A DNA stretch of 23,620 nt from assembly GCA_018663565.1 (NCBI GenBank), contig JABJQE010000121.1, forward strand, positions 1 through 23,620. Reading direction: 5' to 3'. This document shows, piece by piece, positions 8,415-15,530 of the stretch (the stretch's first letter is position 1; each line of letters begins with the position of its first letter). Origin of the DNA: Phycisphaerae bacterium (GTDB taxonomy: Bacteria > Planctomycetota > Phycisphaerae > Phycisphaerales > SM1A02). The notes beneath the pieces are model-generated. The model made no database searches and was not told where the DNA came from. It worked only from the letters and a program-made list of their open reading frames with translations. A program made the translations under genes and the position numbers.

Positions 8415-9293
8415 TCACGCTGTGGCTGTAGCCTCACGGTAGTCATAGACACCCCAGGAGGTCTTGTTACCAAGGCGACCAGCCTCGACAAGTTCGACGA
8501 GTTTCTCGCAGGGAACGTATTTATCTGGGTGGCCAAGACCATTATGCAGCACCAGCATTATGTCGTGGCAGACGTCGAGTCCGATCAAGTCAGCGAGACG
8601 AAGTGGTCCCATTGGGAAGGCGCAGCCTAGTTTCATGATGCCATCAATGGCTTCTGGTTCTGCGACACCGTCGTTCCAGGCATGAAAGGCCTCGTTGATC
8701 ATGGGCATAAGGACACGGTTACTCACGAATCCTGGGTGGTCGTTGGCTGTAATTGGGGTCTTACCCATCATCTCACCAAGAGCCATAGTGCGATTGAGTG
8801 TGTCTTGACTGGTAGCTGGACACTTGATGACTTCAACGAGCTTCATTACTGGCACTGGGTTGAAAAAGTGCATGCCGATGATGCGGTCTGATGCGATGTC
8901 AGCGCTCTTGGCGATTGATGTGATTGAGATTGATGATGTGTTAGTAGCAAGGATGCAGTTGGATGGGTATGTCTCAACCATCGATGCAAAAATCTTCTTC
9001 TTGAGTGGTTCATTTTCGGTGGCTGCTTCAATCGCAAAGGATGACTCGGCAGCGCGGCATGACTCGGTGCAGTAGCAAATTCGGGCAAGTGTGGCATCGG
9101 CCTCGCTTTGTGTCATGCGATCCTTCTTCACATTGCGGCCAACTGTTTTCTCGTGATAAGCCTTAGCGTTGTCGAGTTGCCCTTGTGATACATCGACCTG
9201 GCATACCTCAACACCAGCAAGCGCCGCGGTAATTGCGATGCCGCTCCCCATGGTTCCGGCGCCGATGACGGTGATGACTGTGGTGTCTGACAT
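8415..9293 (-). CDS. hbd: 3-hydroxybutyryl-CoA (3-hydroxyacyl-CoA) dehydrogenase
   Basis: 292 residues, the usual length for the short stand-alone family. The enzyme oxidises (S)-3-hydroxyacyl-CoA to 3-oxoacyl-CoA with NAD+, or the reverse, in beta-oxidation or butanoate metabolism. The N-terminal Rossmann motif GAGTMGSG is at 11-18. The catalytic dyad is His142 in GMHFFNPVPVMKLVEV with Glu154. NTSS near 118-121 and the C-terminal helical domain with DHPGFVSNRV near 185-193 fit the family. The start at 9293 has GGAG 8 nt upstream. It lies just ahead of the TPR-kinase gene and 239 nt after prpC on the same strand, so it may belong to an acyl-CoA degradation cluster feeding propionyl-CoA to prpC/prpB. 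Chain-length preference cannot be read from sequence. Confidence 0.93.
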   Translation of the reverse strand: MSDTTVITVIGAGTMGSGIAITAALAGVEVCQVDVSQGQLDNAKAYHEKTVGRNVKKDRMTQSEADATLARICYCTESCRAAESSFAIEAATENEPLKKKIFASMVETYPSNCILATNTSSISITSIAKSADIASDRIIGMHFFNPVPVMKLVEVIKCPATSQDTLNRTMALGEMMGKTPITANDHPGFVSNRVLMPMINEAFHAWNDGVAEPEAIDGIMKLGCAFPMGPLRLADLIGLDVCHDIMLVLHNGLGHPDKYVPCEKLVELVEAGRLGNKTSWGVYDYREATATA

Positions 9294-9447
9294 GTGTAGA
9301 TCTCCGCGGTTAGGTGTGATGGACCGGGAATTGTAGCTGGGCTCACGCGTTGCTTCGCCCTATGGGGTCGATCCCCCTCAAGGACTGATCTCCGGAGTAG
9401 TACCTACTGCTCACTTGCTCTAGCGGAGAATTACGTCTGCGCGCACA

Positions 9448-9480
9448 CAGAGGCGGAACTCTTCCTGAAATCCGCCTCTG
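9448..9480 (-). terminator. Stem-loop, possible prpC transcript end (no U-tract)
   Basis: Perfect 10-bp GC-rich stem CAGAGGCGGA (9448-9457) with TCCGCCTCTG (9471-9480) and a 13-nt loop. It lies 53 nt past the prpC stop. There is no T-run on either side, so it may end transcription with a factor, or protect the 3' end, rather than act as a classical intrinsic terminator. Confidence 0.4.
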
Positions 9481-9489
9481 CGCTGGAAG

Positions 9490-9509
9490 CTGCGGTGGGA
9501 GAACCGCAG
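9490..9509 (-). other. Second stem-loop just after prpC
   Basis: CTGCGGT (9490-9496) pairs with ACCGCAG (9503-9509) around a 6-nt loop, 24 nt past the prpC stop. It sits in tandem with the larger stem-loop at 9448-9480. It lacks a T-run. Confidence 0.4.
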
Positions 9510-9532
9510 AATTCGTAATGTCAATCAGAAGA

Positions 9533-10690
9533 TCAGTCGCACCAATTCCGAAGCTCGGGCCCAACATAGGTCGCAAGTGGGCGAATAATGCGGTTATTTG
9601 CGTGTTGTTCCATAATATGAGCACACCAACCCGTAACTCGGGCGGCGACAAAGATTGGGGTGTATTGCGGGACCGGAATGCCCATAGCGAAGTAGGTCAT
9701 GCCGCACGGGAAGTCCACATTCGGATGGATGTTCTTCTCGTTGAACATGATGGCCTGCACTTCGTCGCCAAGATCAAACCAACGCTTCTCAGTGGGATTC
9801 TCCTGGTTGGCGTACTTGAGGCCCCACTCACGCAAGATGCCAGCACGGTGATCACCATTCTTGTACACGCGGTGACCAAAGCCCATGAGCTTTCGCTTCT
9901 CGGTGAACGCTCGCTGCATCCATTCGGCGGTGGTCATTTCGCCGTCCTGAGTGTCAGTCATAATGTCGCGAAGCATGTCCATTGCGGCCTCGTTGGCACC
10001 ACCATGCAGATTGCCCTTGAGTGCTCCAATGCCACCACACACTGCGGAGTGCATATCACTATTCGTTGAGGCGATCACCCGGGTCGTGAACGTCGAGGCG
10101 TTGAAATCGTGCTCGGCGTACAAGATGAGTGATACATCAACCACTTTGGCGGCAATCTCACCTGGCTTCTCACCACTCATGCACCACAACAAGTTGGCTG
10201 CATGAGAAAGCGATGAATCGGGTTCAACCGGCGTCTTACCATCAAGCGCCATTTGATGAGTACCGATGCAGGTTGGAATCTTGGCAAGCAATCGTTTGGC
10301 TTTACGGATTCCAGCGACAGGACTGTTGTCTTCACAGTCTGGATCGAGATGCGACAATAACGACACAGCAGTTCGCAGCACACTCATTGGGTGCGCATCT
10401 GGATTTTCGTTCGCAATCCGAATAATCTCACTTTGAACCACAGTTGGAATGGCTCGCTCGGCCTTGAGTTCTGCGTCAAAGGTGGCCAGTTCGTCGGCCG
10501 ATGGCTTCTCGCCAACAAGCAGGAGATAAGAGACTTCTTCAAAGGTCGCATTCGCAGCCAGATCAGCAATCTCATACCCACGGTAAATAAGCTGTGTTTG
10601 ATTGACCGAACACACACTGGTGTCACCAGCGGAAAGTCCGGCCAGACCACGGGTATCCACAGGCTTTGCTGTCACAGGTACGCTCGTCAT
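9533..10690 (-). CDS. prpC: 2-methylcitrate synthase / citrate synthase
   Basis: 385 residues. It condenses propionyl-CoA (or acetyl-CoA) with oxaloacetate, the first step of the methylcitrate cycle. Family signatures are GLAGLSAGDT near the N-terminus, LIYRGYEI, and the catalytic set His229 (NLHGGANEAAM), His273 (MGFGHRVYKNGD) and Asp326 (HPNVDFPCGM). The short GLAG N-terminus and the GFGHRVYKNGD form fit PrpC-type enzymes better than the large hexameric citrate synthases, and the adjacent prpB supports methylcitrate synthase. Dual activity with acetyl-CoA is common in this group, so a role as the cell's main citrate synthase cannot be excluded. The start at 10690 is chosen for its GAGGA about 5 nt upstream; an upstream GTG at 10717 has no such site. 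A 179-nt gap separates it from prpB, enough for its own promoter. Confidence 0.9.
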   Translation of the reverse strand: MTSVPVTAKPVDTRGLAGLSAGDTSVCSVNQTQLIYRGYEIADLAANATFEEVSYLLLVGEKPSADELATFDAELKAERAIPTVVQSEIIRIANENPDAHPMSVLRTAVSLLSHLDPDCEDNSPVAGIRKAKRLLAKIPTCIGTHQMALDGKTPVEPDSSLSHAANLLWCMSGEKPGEIAAKVVDVSLILYAEHDFNASTFTTRVIASTNSDMHSAVCGGIGALKGNLHGGANEAAMDMLRDIMTDTQDGEMTTAEWMQRAFTEKRKLMGFGHRVYKNGDHRAGILREWGLKYANQENPTEKRWFDLGDEVQAIMFNEKNIHPNVDFPCGMTYFAMGIPVPQYTPIFVAARVTGWCAHIMEQHANNRIIRPLATYVGPELRNWCD

Positions 10691-10869
10691 ATTGATCCTC
10701 AAAAAACCACTTACCAACAGCCAAAAACATCACTGTTATCGGACTGGTGCGATATTTGCTCCCCCAAAAATCCACCACAAACGTCGCAGCCACGCCATCC
10801 TATCAGAAAAACGTTTCAATGGAAGAGGGTACGGCTTTCCTAGAACATGTCCCCGCTTGGGACCGACAT
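10691..10869. other. Gap between prpB and prpC, possible prpC promoter region
   Basis: 179 nt without a credible gene. A 6-bp pairing CCCCGC (10851-10856) with GCGGGG (10876-10881) brackets the prpB stop codon. No convincing -35/-10 pair was identified by eye. Confidence 0.4.
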
Positions 10870-11727
10870 CTAGCCGCGGGGTTTCCACCCAGCGTCAGGG
10901 GTGTACCCGAGCAAGTCATACAACTCTTGACGAGTTTGCATGTCGCTGAGAATGGACTCAACGCTGCCCTTGGACTTGATGGTCGCAAGCGCCTTGGCAA
11001 CAGCGTGCATCGCAATGCGCTGGGTCGTGACAGGAAAGATCACAATGTCGTACCCCAATTCCTGAAACCGCGACACGGGGATGATTGGTGTCTTTCCGAA
11101 CTCGGTCATATTGGCAAACAATAGGCCTGGACAACTTGATGCGAACTCGGCAAATTCGTCTTCACTCGCGAGGCCCTCTGGGAAGATCATGTCCGCGCCA
11201 GCTGCATGATATGCATTGCCGCGCTCAATTGCGGCATCAAGACCTTCAATGCCGCGAGCATCAGTCCGAGCAATCAGAACAAAGTCTTTGGACTTTGTCT
11301 CTGCAGCAGCCTGAACCTTGGCCGCCATGTCATCGATAGATATCAGTGTCTTACCATCAAGGTGACCACACCGCTTTGGAAACACCTGGTCTTCTATGTG
11401 CATCGCCGCAGCACCTGCCCGCTCGTACTCCACAACCGTCCGGCGGACCATCTCAACCTCGCCATACCCTGTGTCAGCATCAACAATCGTTGGAAGACCT
11501 GAAGCAGATGAAACCTCGCGAATAGTTCTGCACACCTCTGTCAACGTAAGTAAGCCCACATCTGGAACGCCTGCTGTGTTCGCGGTGGCGCCGCCGGAAA
11601 TATATACCGCGTCAAACCCTGCCTGAGCGACAGCCTTTCCAACCAGCGCCGTAAACGCGCCTGGGGCAACAACTGTGCCTGTTGACATCAATGATCGAAG
11701 GATTTCGCCTGGTGTCGAGGTGCTCAT
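10870..11727 (-). CDS. prpB: 2-methylisocitrate lyase
   Basis: 285 residues, the normal length. It cleaves 2-methylisocitrate to pyruvate and succinate, the last step of the methylcitrate cycle, using Mg2+ in the cytoplasm. Isocitrate lyase/PEP mutase fold signatures: VDADTGYGE near 82-90, KRCGH at 118-122 with catalytic Cys120, ARTDARG near 153-159, and ANMTEFGKTP near 205-214. KRCGH separates lyases of this superfamily from PEP mutase. Its ATG (11725-11727) overlaps the TGA stop of the upstream kinase as ATGA, so translation is probably coupled to the kinase. prpC follows on the same strand. prpD or acnD, needed for the middle steps, are not in the window. Confidence 0.93.
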   Translation of the reverse strand: MSTSTPGEILRSLMSTGTVVAPGAFTALVGKAVAQAGFDAVYISGGATANTAGVPDVGLLTLTEVCRTIREVSSASGLPTIVDADTGYGEVEMVRRTVVEYERAGAAAMHIEDQVFPKRCGHLDGKTLISIDDMAAKVQAAAETKSKDFVLIARTDARGIEGLDAAIERGNAYHAAGADMIFPEGLASEDEFAEFASSCPGLLFANMTEFGKTPIIPVSRFQELGYDIVIFPVTTQRIAMHAVAKALATIKSKGSVESILSDMQTRQELYDLLGYTPDAGWKPRG

Positions 11728-13658
11728 GGTGACGATTGTACGTCACCCGCTTCCGACGCTAGCCCTGGCAACCGATACACGTCCATGGCATCTGGGGTCA
11801 CAAAGACTGCCTCCACGCCATTTGGGTCATCTTTAGGTGCAGTCACGACCACGGCAGCTGCAAGTCCATGCTCCTTCATGAGAAGCCTGGAGATGTGTGG
11901 GAAATCGTCAGAAGCCGTCCCATTCAAGGGCAAGCCTTTCCGAAATGCTGCCTCGAGATATGTGTCTGTGGTGAAGTCCCACCCACTATCTTGAAGTTGC
12001 TTGGCAACTCGGTTTGTGGCAGCAAGACGCCGAGTATGGTCACTCACAATCAATACCTGCCCCTGGCCAATTGGCAACGACTGTCGAACGTGTGTTGCCA
12101 TGACGGGCAGATCCGCTTCTCGCATACCGACCGCTAAGAATGTCAGGTATCCAGCAACCAAGACCATGAGTCCAACACAAAACGCCGCAAATCCGCGCAA
12201 TGACGACCTTCGCCTGGCGCGGCGAGCATCTCTACGTGCAATTCGTGCTGCTCGCGCAGCTTCACGCGACTGACGGGCAGATGAAAAGGCATCTGGTCGT
12301 GGGGTTTGTGCGCCTGGTACGCCATCGTGAACACGGTAAGCACCAGACAACCAATCGGTCACCTCTATATTGGGACGTCTCCGCGTTGTTCTGGCTGATT
12401 TTTCTGGAGTCAATAGTGTTGAAACCATTGGATCAATATTGGTTTCACCACCAAAACTTGGAAGGTCCGCGGGCCGCACAAGACGAGGAAGTTTAGCTTG
12501 TGCCAGAAACGAAACATCAGCCAGCATCACTGCAACCGATTCGTATCGCTGGTGATAGTCGGCCATTGATCGGCGAATCACCCAACGTATTGCGTCACCA
12601 TCTTCATTTTCAAATCGACTGAGATTGCCATGTGCTGGGAATGTCCCCTCCACCATGTAGTACAACACGGCGCCTGCTGAGTAGATATCAAACCTCGCCC
12701 CGTCAACTTCAGAAACTTTGGCACCACGAAGCGCCTGCCGAACGAGTTCTGGATCTCGAAAGTACTCCGTTCCATGTGTTGTGAGTGTCATCGCCGATTG
12801 CAATGGTGTTACCAACCCAAAGTCCACAAGATGAGCGCCGGTGTCGTTGGTAATGATATTTTCTGGTTTGACATCTTTGTGCCACAGACCAGCATTGTGA
12901 TAGGTCCCGAGCACAGCAAGTAAATCGCGTTGCCACCCGAGCACAGTAGACACATCACTATGACTAAGTTGAACACCGTCGGTGTGTAGGGCCGCCACGG
13001 TATCGGCGAGGTGCGAGCCAGGAATGAATGGCATCACATACCAAAAACGGTGCTCATCATGATTGTGTTCCACGATGAGGCCAAGTTTCTTTGCGCCTTC
13101 GAGTGCCCGTGATTCACGAATCATGTGACCAAGTGGTGTGCCCTGTGTTGTATCGAAGCACTTGATAACAACACGGTCTGGGGACCCTGGTGGTGACTCA
13201 TTTGTGGACTCAGCAATATGAAGCGTTGCTCCTGAACCACCCGATTGAAGCTCACCAATTACCCGCCATCCTGGGAACTCACCAGGTTTTCCGCTTGGCC
13301 GCGGTGCTCGTCTTTTTTGTGTTGATGCTACAGCTGTCTTGGTAACCAACCCACTGACGCGGCGACCGACACAACAGAACCGATCACGTAGTCCACTGAC
13401 CATGCGGGCTGATGCTTCCCACCGCCCAAGCGTGAGTGCACCAAGAATGACAGGGAACAACAGAATGGCCACAAGGAGATGCACACAGGCTGCAAGGAAA
13501 TCTCGTACAAGCTCAATAATGACAAGGCCAATGAATTGAATGGCCTGAATCACTCCCCGGAGCACTGGTCCAACGAGGTGACGAAGCAGCACACCTATCG
13601 CCGCTGCACCAATAACTGTGCCCACAATGACAATCAAAATGATGAGGGCTCGTGACAT
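11724..13658 (-). CDS. Membrane Ser/Thr kinase with N-terminal helices and a C-terminal extracytoplasmic domain
   Basis: 644 residues. Hydrophobic helices lie near 4-26, 36-54 and 58-76. The kinase-like domain spans about 132-390: Gly-rich loop LQSGGSGATLHIA, VVIKCF with Lys165, HKDVKPENI (HKD at 260-262 instead of HRD), DFG at 279-281, and GTEYFRDPEL (DPE where APE is usual). The core catalytic residues are kept, so it could be active, though it is divergent. An Arg/Ala-rich stretch at 462-486 precedes another membrane helix near 488-510. The last ~134 residues are then predicted to lie outside the cytoplasm and resemble no domain I recognise; they could be the sensor. The gene starts 6 nt after the sigma factor stop and ends in an ATGA overlap with prpB. 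Kinase genes next to ECF sigma genes are an established pattern in planctomycetes; the kinase may control the sigma factor. Confidence 0.85.
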   Translation of the reverse strand: MSRALIILIVIVGTVIGAAAIGVLLRHLVGPVLRGVIQAIQFIGLVIIELVRDFLAACVHLLVAILLFPVILGALTLGRWEASARMVSGLRDRFCCVGRRVSGLVTKTAVASTQKRRAPRPSGKPGEFPGWRVIGELQSGGSGATLHIAESTNESPPGSPDRVVIKCFDTTQGTPLGHMIRESRALEGAKKLGLIVEHNHDEHRFWYVMPFIPGSHLADTVAALHTDGVQLSHSDVSTVLGWQRDLLAVLGTYHNAGLWHKDVKPENIITNDTGAHLVDFGLVTPLQSAMTLTTHGTEYFRDPELVRQALRGAKVSEVDGARFDIYSAGAVLYYMVEGTFPAHGNLSRFENEDGDAIRWVIRRSMADYHQRYESVAVMLADVSFLAQAKLPRLVRPADLPSFGGETNIDPMVSTLLTPEKSARTTRRRPNIEVTDWLSGAYRVHDGVPGAQTPRPDAFSSARQSREAARAARIARRDARRARRRSSLRGFAAFCVGLMVLVAGYLTFLAVGMREADLPVMATHVRQSLPIGQGQVLIVSDHTRRLAATNRVAKQLQDSGWDFTTDTYLEAAFRKGLPLNGTASDDFPHISRLLMKEHGLAAAVVVTAPKDDPNGVEAVFVTPDAMDVYRLPGLASEAGDVQSSP

Positions 13659-13664
13659 ATATAA

Positions 13665-14396
13665 CTAGCCATTCGCCTCGTGTGATGCGGTGTTGTGCCA
13701 GATTTCGGCGATTGCCTCATCAAACAATGAGTCATCGCTTGAAAGTCCAGCAAGCTCAGCCTCGGCCATCTCTTCTGGTGTGAAGCTCCATGTCGCCACA
13801 ATTTCAGTCAACTTTGATCTAAGGTGACCACGCGCCTTCTGAAGGTGTCGGCTAATTGTGGGTGGACTCACGCCAATTTGCTTGGCCACATCGCGACCCG
13901 TTCGGTTGTCAAGTACACGCATTCGATACACCTCAAACGACAAGAAGTCACCCGCGGATTCTGCCTGGCGAATAGCAGCAGCGACCTTCGCTTCAAAGAT
14001 TCGACGCTCATATTGTTCATCAACAGCTCCACTGAGTCCGCCCATCCAGTCCTCTTCGAGATGTGTTGGGCGTTTACCCGCACCTCGCTTGAGTGCCATA
14101 CGGCGGTCAATCTCATCACTGAGCGCGTGTCGAGCAATGGCAAGTAGCCATGTACTGAATCGCACACCGCGATTTGGATCAAACCGTTCAATTGATTTAC
14201 TGAGGGCCGCGAGTGTCTCTTGGCTCAGGTCACGAACAGTTTCCATGCCAAGGCGACCGTTCCCCCACTTCATAAGTTGCCCACGAAGAACAGGCCCAAA
14301 GACCTGCCACAACTCGAACCAGGCGGTTTCGTCCCGGTCACGAAGTCGGCGAACAAAGGATGTGGTCATGTGGTGCATGAATAAAGGGTGCCTCAT
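13665..14396 (-). CDS. RNA polymerase sigma factor, ECF-like sigma-70 family, kinase-linked
   Basis: 243 residues. Region 2 spans about 20-100 with DLSQETLAALSKSIERFDP and FSTWLLAIARHALSDEIDRR, the typical core-binding and -10 recognition segment. Region 4 spans about 135-198 with GRDVAKQIGVSPPTISRHLQKARGHLRSKL, a helix-turn-helix. A further ~45 acidic residues follow region 4, longer than in minimal ECF factors, and could be a control tail. There is no recognisable anti-sigma gene beside it; the next gene on the same transcript is a membrane kinase, which may take that role. Starts at 14396, 14378 and 14369 are all in frame, and none has a clear Shine-Dalgarno sequence, so the N-terminus is uncertain by about nine residues. 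A coiled-coil membrane protein is transcribed divergently. Confidence 0.87.
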   Translation of the reverse strand: MRHPLFMHHMTTSFVRRLRDRDETAWFELWQVFGPVLRGQLMKWGNGRLGMETVRDLSQETLAALSKSIERFDPNRGVRFSTWLLAIARHALSDEIDRRMALKRGAGKRPTHLEEDWMGGLSGAVDEQYERRIFEAKVAAAIRQAESAGDFLSFEVYRMRVLDNRTGRDVAKQIGVSPPTISRHLQKARGHLRSKLTEIVATWSFTPEEMAEAELAGLSSDDSLFDEAIAEIWHNTASHEANG

Positions 14397-14552
14397 GACT
14401 CATTCGGAGTCTCTGGTGTTCAGTTTCGCTCACCACGATGGTGGGGTGTGAGATTCTGAGCGTTAAATCACCCCCATTGTGACTTGAAGTGGCTTTTTGT
14501 TGGAGTGTGAAATTATCAGATTCATCATCCCAACAATGCACCTGAGGCCCCA
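14397..14552. promoter_or_regulatory. Divergent regulatory region between sigma factor and coiled-coil membrane protein
   Basis: 156 nt that must hold promoters for both directions. Inverted repeats GACTCattcgGAGTC (14397-14411, directly before the sigma ATG) and CACCAcgaTGGTG (14431-14443) are candidate operators or leader hairpins. CTCAC (14429-14433) and GTGAG (14448-14452) enclose the second one. No confident -35/-10 pair was assigned. Confidence 0.4.
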
Positions 14553-15530
14553 ATGAGGTGCCGGAAGGACTATGGAAACACTATGACTATCTGCAAAACA
14601 ATCTTTCGTTGGACCATTGTTGGCGGCCTCGCTGTCGGTGGTATCACCATTCTTGTTGGCCCACAACGCGTGGCAACTGCCTTTGGAGCCATCCAAACTC
14701 AGGCTGGTGCCATTGTTGATGAGTACATCGACGTAGAAGAAGCACAGGCCCTTCGAAGCCGTCTTCATGAACTTGCTGAAGCCTATCCAGACCGGATTGC
14801 TGAGATTCGTGGTGAGGTTGCGCGGGTTGAGACCCAGCTCACACAGTTTGCTCATGATGCCGATGTGGCCAGACGCGTCGTAATTATGACTGGATCTGAT
14901 CTTGAACAACTCGCCATGAGGGTGCAATCGGCTGAACATGGTGGATTCCACAATGTGTCATTGATCACTGGTGATGAGGGTGTCAATCTTGATGTGGCCT
15001 ACCGAGAAGGTCGACGCATCAAGGGTATTCGTGAGACCTACCAAGAGCGACTTGTGTCGGATCAGCGGCAGGTTGACATGCTTGACACACAACATGAACG
15101 CCTTGTCACTTTGCTTGACCAGATCGAGCATGAGTTTGCGGACTACCAGGCTCAGGTATGGCAACTTGACAGACAGATCGACTCCATTCAACGAAATGAT
15201 CGTTTGATTGCTTTGACTGCGTCACAACAAGCCACACTTCGCGCCTTTGAGTCACCTGGTGATTCCGATGGTCTCCGAGCAATTGAAACGCGGCTTGCTG
15301 AGCTGCAGGCTGTGCAAGAAGGAACTCTGCAGGCATTGACGAAACAGGGTCGCCAAACCGACTATGAACACCGCGCTCAAGTAAGTTCGAACCAAAATAT
15401 CTCACTTGAGATTATCACCACCCAGGAACACTTCAATACACACGGCGAAAACCCATTTGTAGAGTTCTTGCCGGTCGCGGATCCGCCCCAAGCCACCACG
15501 CAACCATCAATATTTACCACGCCTTCGTGA
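14553..15530 (+). CDS. Membrane-anchored coiled-coil protein of unknown function
   Basis: 325 residues. A single hydrophobic segment lies near residues 17-36 (TIFRWTIVGGLAVGGITILV) after a basic N-terminus, so it is probably anchored in the inner membrane with most of the protein outside. Charged helical stretches near 58-112, 160-205 and 230-265 (for example VEEAQALRSRLHELAEAYPD) have a coiled-coil pattern. The last 60 residues are polar and Thr/Pro-rich. I know of similar unnamed planctomycete proteins but no function. GAGG 5 nt before ATG 14553 supports this start; ATG 14583 (315 residues) is the alternative. It diverges from the sigma-kinase operon and could be its target or partner, which is inference. 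Its end overlaps the convergent SpoIID gene by 17 nt. Confidence 0.8.
   Translation: MRCRKDYGNTMTICKTIFRWTIVGGLAVGGITILVGPQRVATAFGAIQTQAGAIVDEYIDVEEAQALRSRLHELAEAYPDRIAEIRGEVARVETQLTQFAHDADVARRVVIMTGSDLEQLAMRVQSAEHGGFHNVSLITGDEGVNLDVAYREGRRIKGIRETYQERLVSDQRQVDMLDTQHERLVTLLDQIEHEFADYQAQVWQLDRQIDSIQRNDRLIALTASQQATLRAFESPGDSDGLRAIETRLAELQAVQEGTLQALTKQGRQTDYEHRAQVSSNQNISLEIITTQEHFNTHGENPFVEFLPVADPPQATTQPSIFTTPS

Larger units (their letters stand above)
9294..9532. other. Gene-free 239-nt gap between prpC and hbd with four short inverted repeats
   Basis: No credible gene here. Inverted repeats seen: GGGGtcgatCCCC at 9364-9376; AGTAGtacCTACT at 9396-9408; CAGAGGCGGA/TCCGCCTCTG at 9448-9480; CTGCGGT/ACCGCAG at 9490-9509. 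On the minus strand these form the 3' trailer of prpC and the leader of hbd. A TACAAT at 9336-9341 (minus strand reading) could be a -10 box for hbd, but no matching -35 was found. Confidence 0.6.

Noticed and set aside
9336..9341. TACAAT as a -10 box of an hbd promoter
   Set aside because: No acceptable -35 sequence at 16-18 nt spacing; kept only as a remark in the gap entry.
10391..10843. 150-codon plus-strand frame running from prpC into the prpB-prpC gap
   Set aside because: Mostly antisense to the conserved N-terminus of PrpC and without a ribosome site or domain.
13858..14451. 197-codon plus-strand frame antisense to the sigma factor gene
   Set aside because: Ser/Arg-rich shadow of sigma regions 2 and 4; the minus frame has clear sigma motifs.
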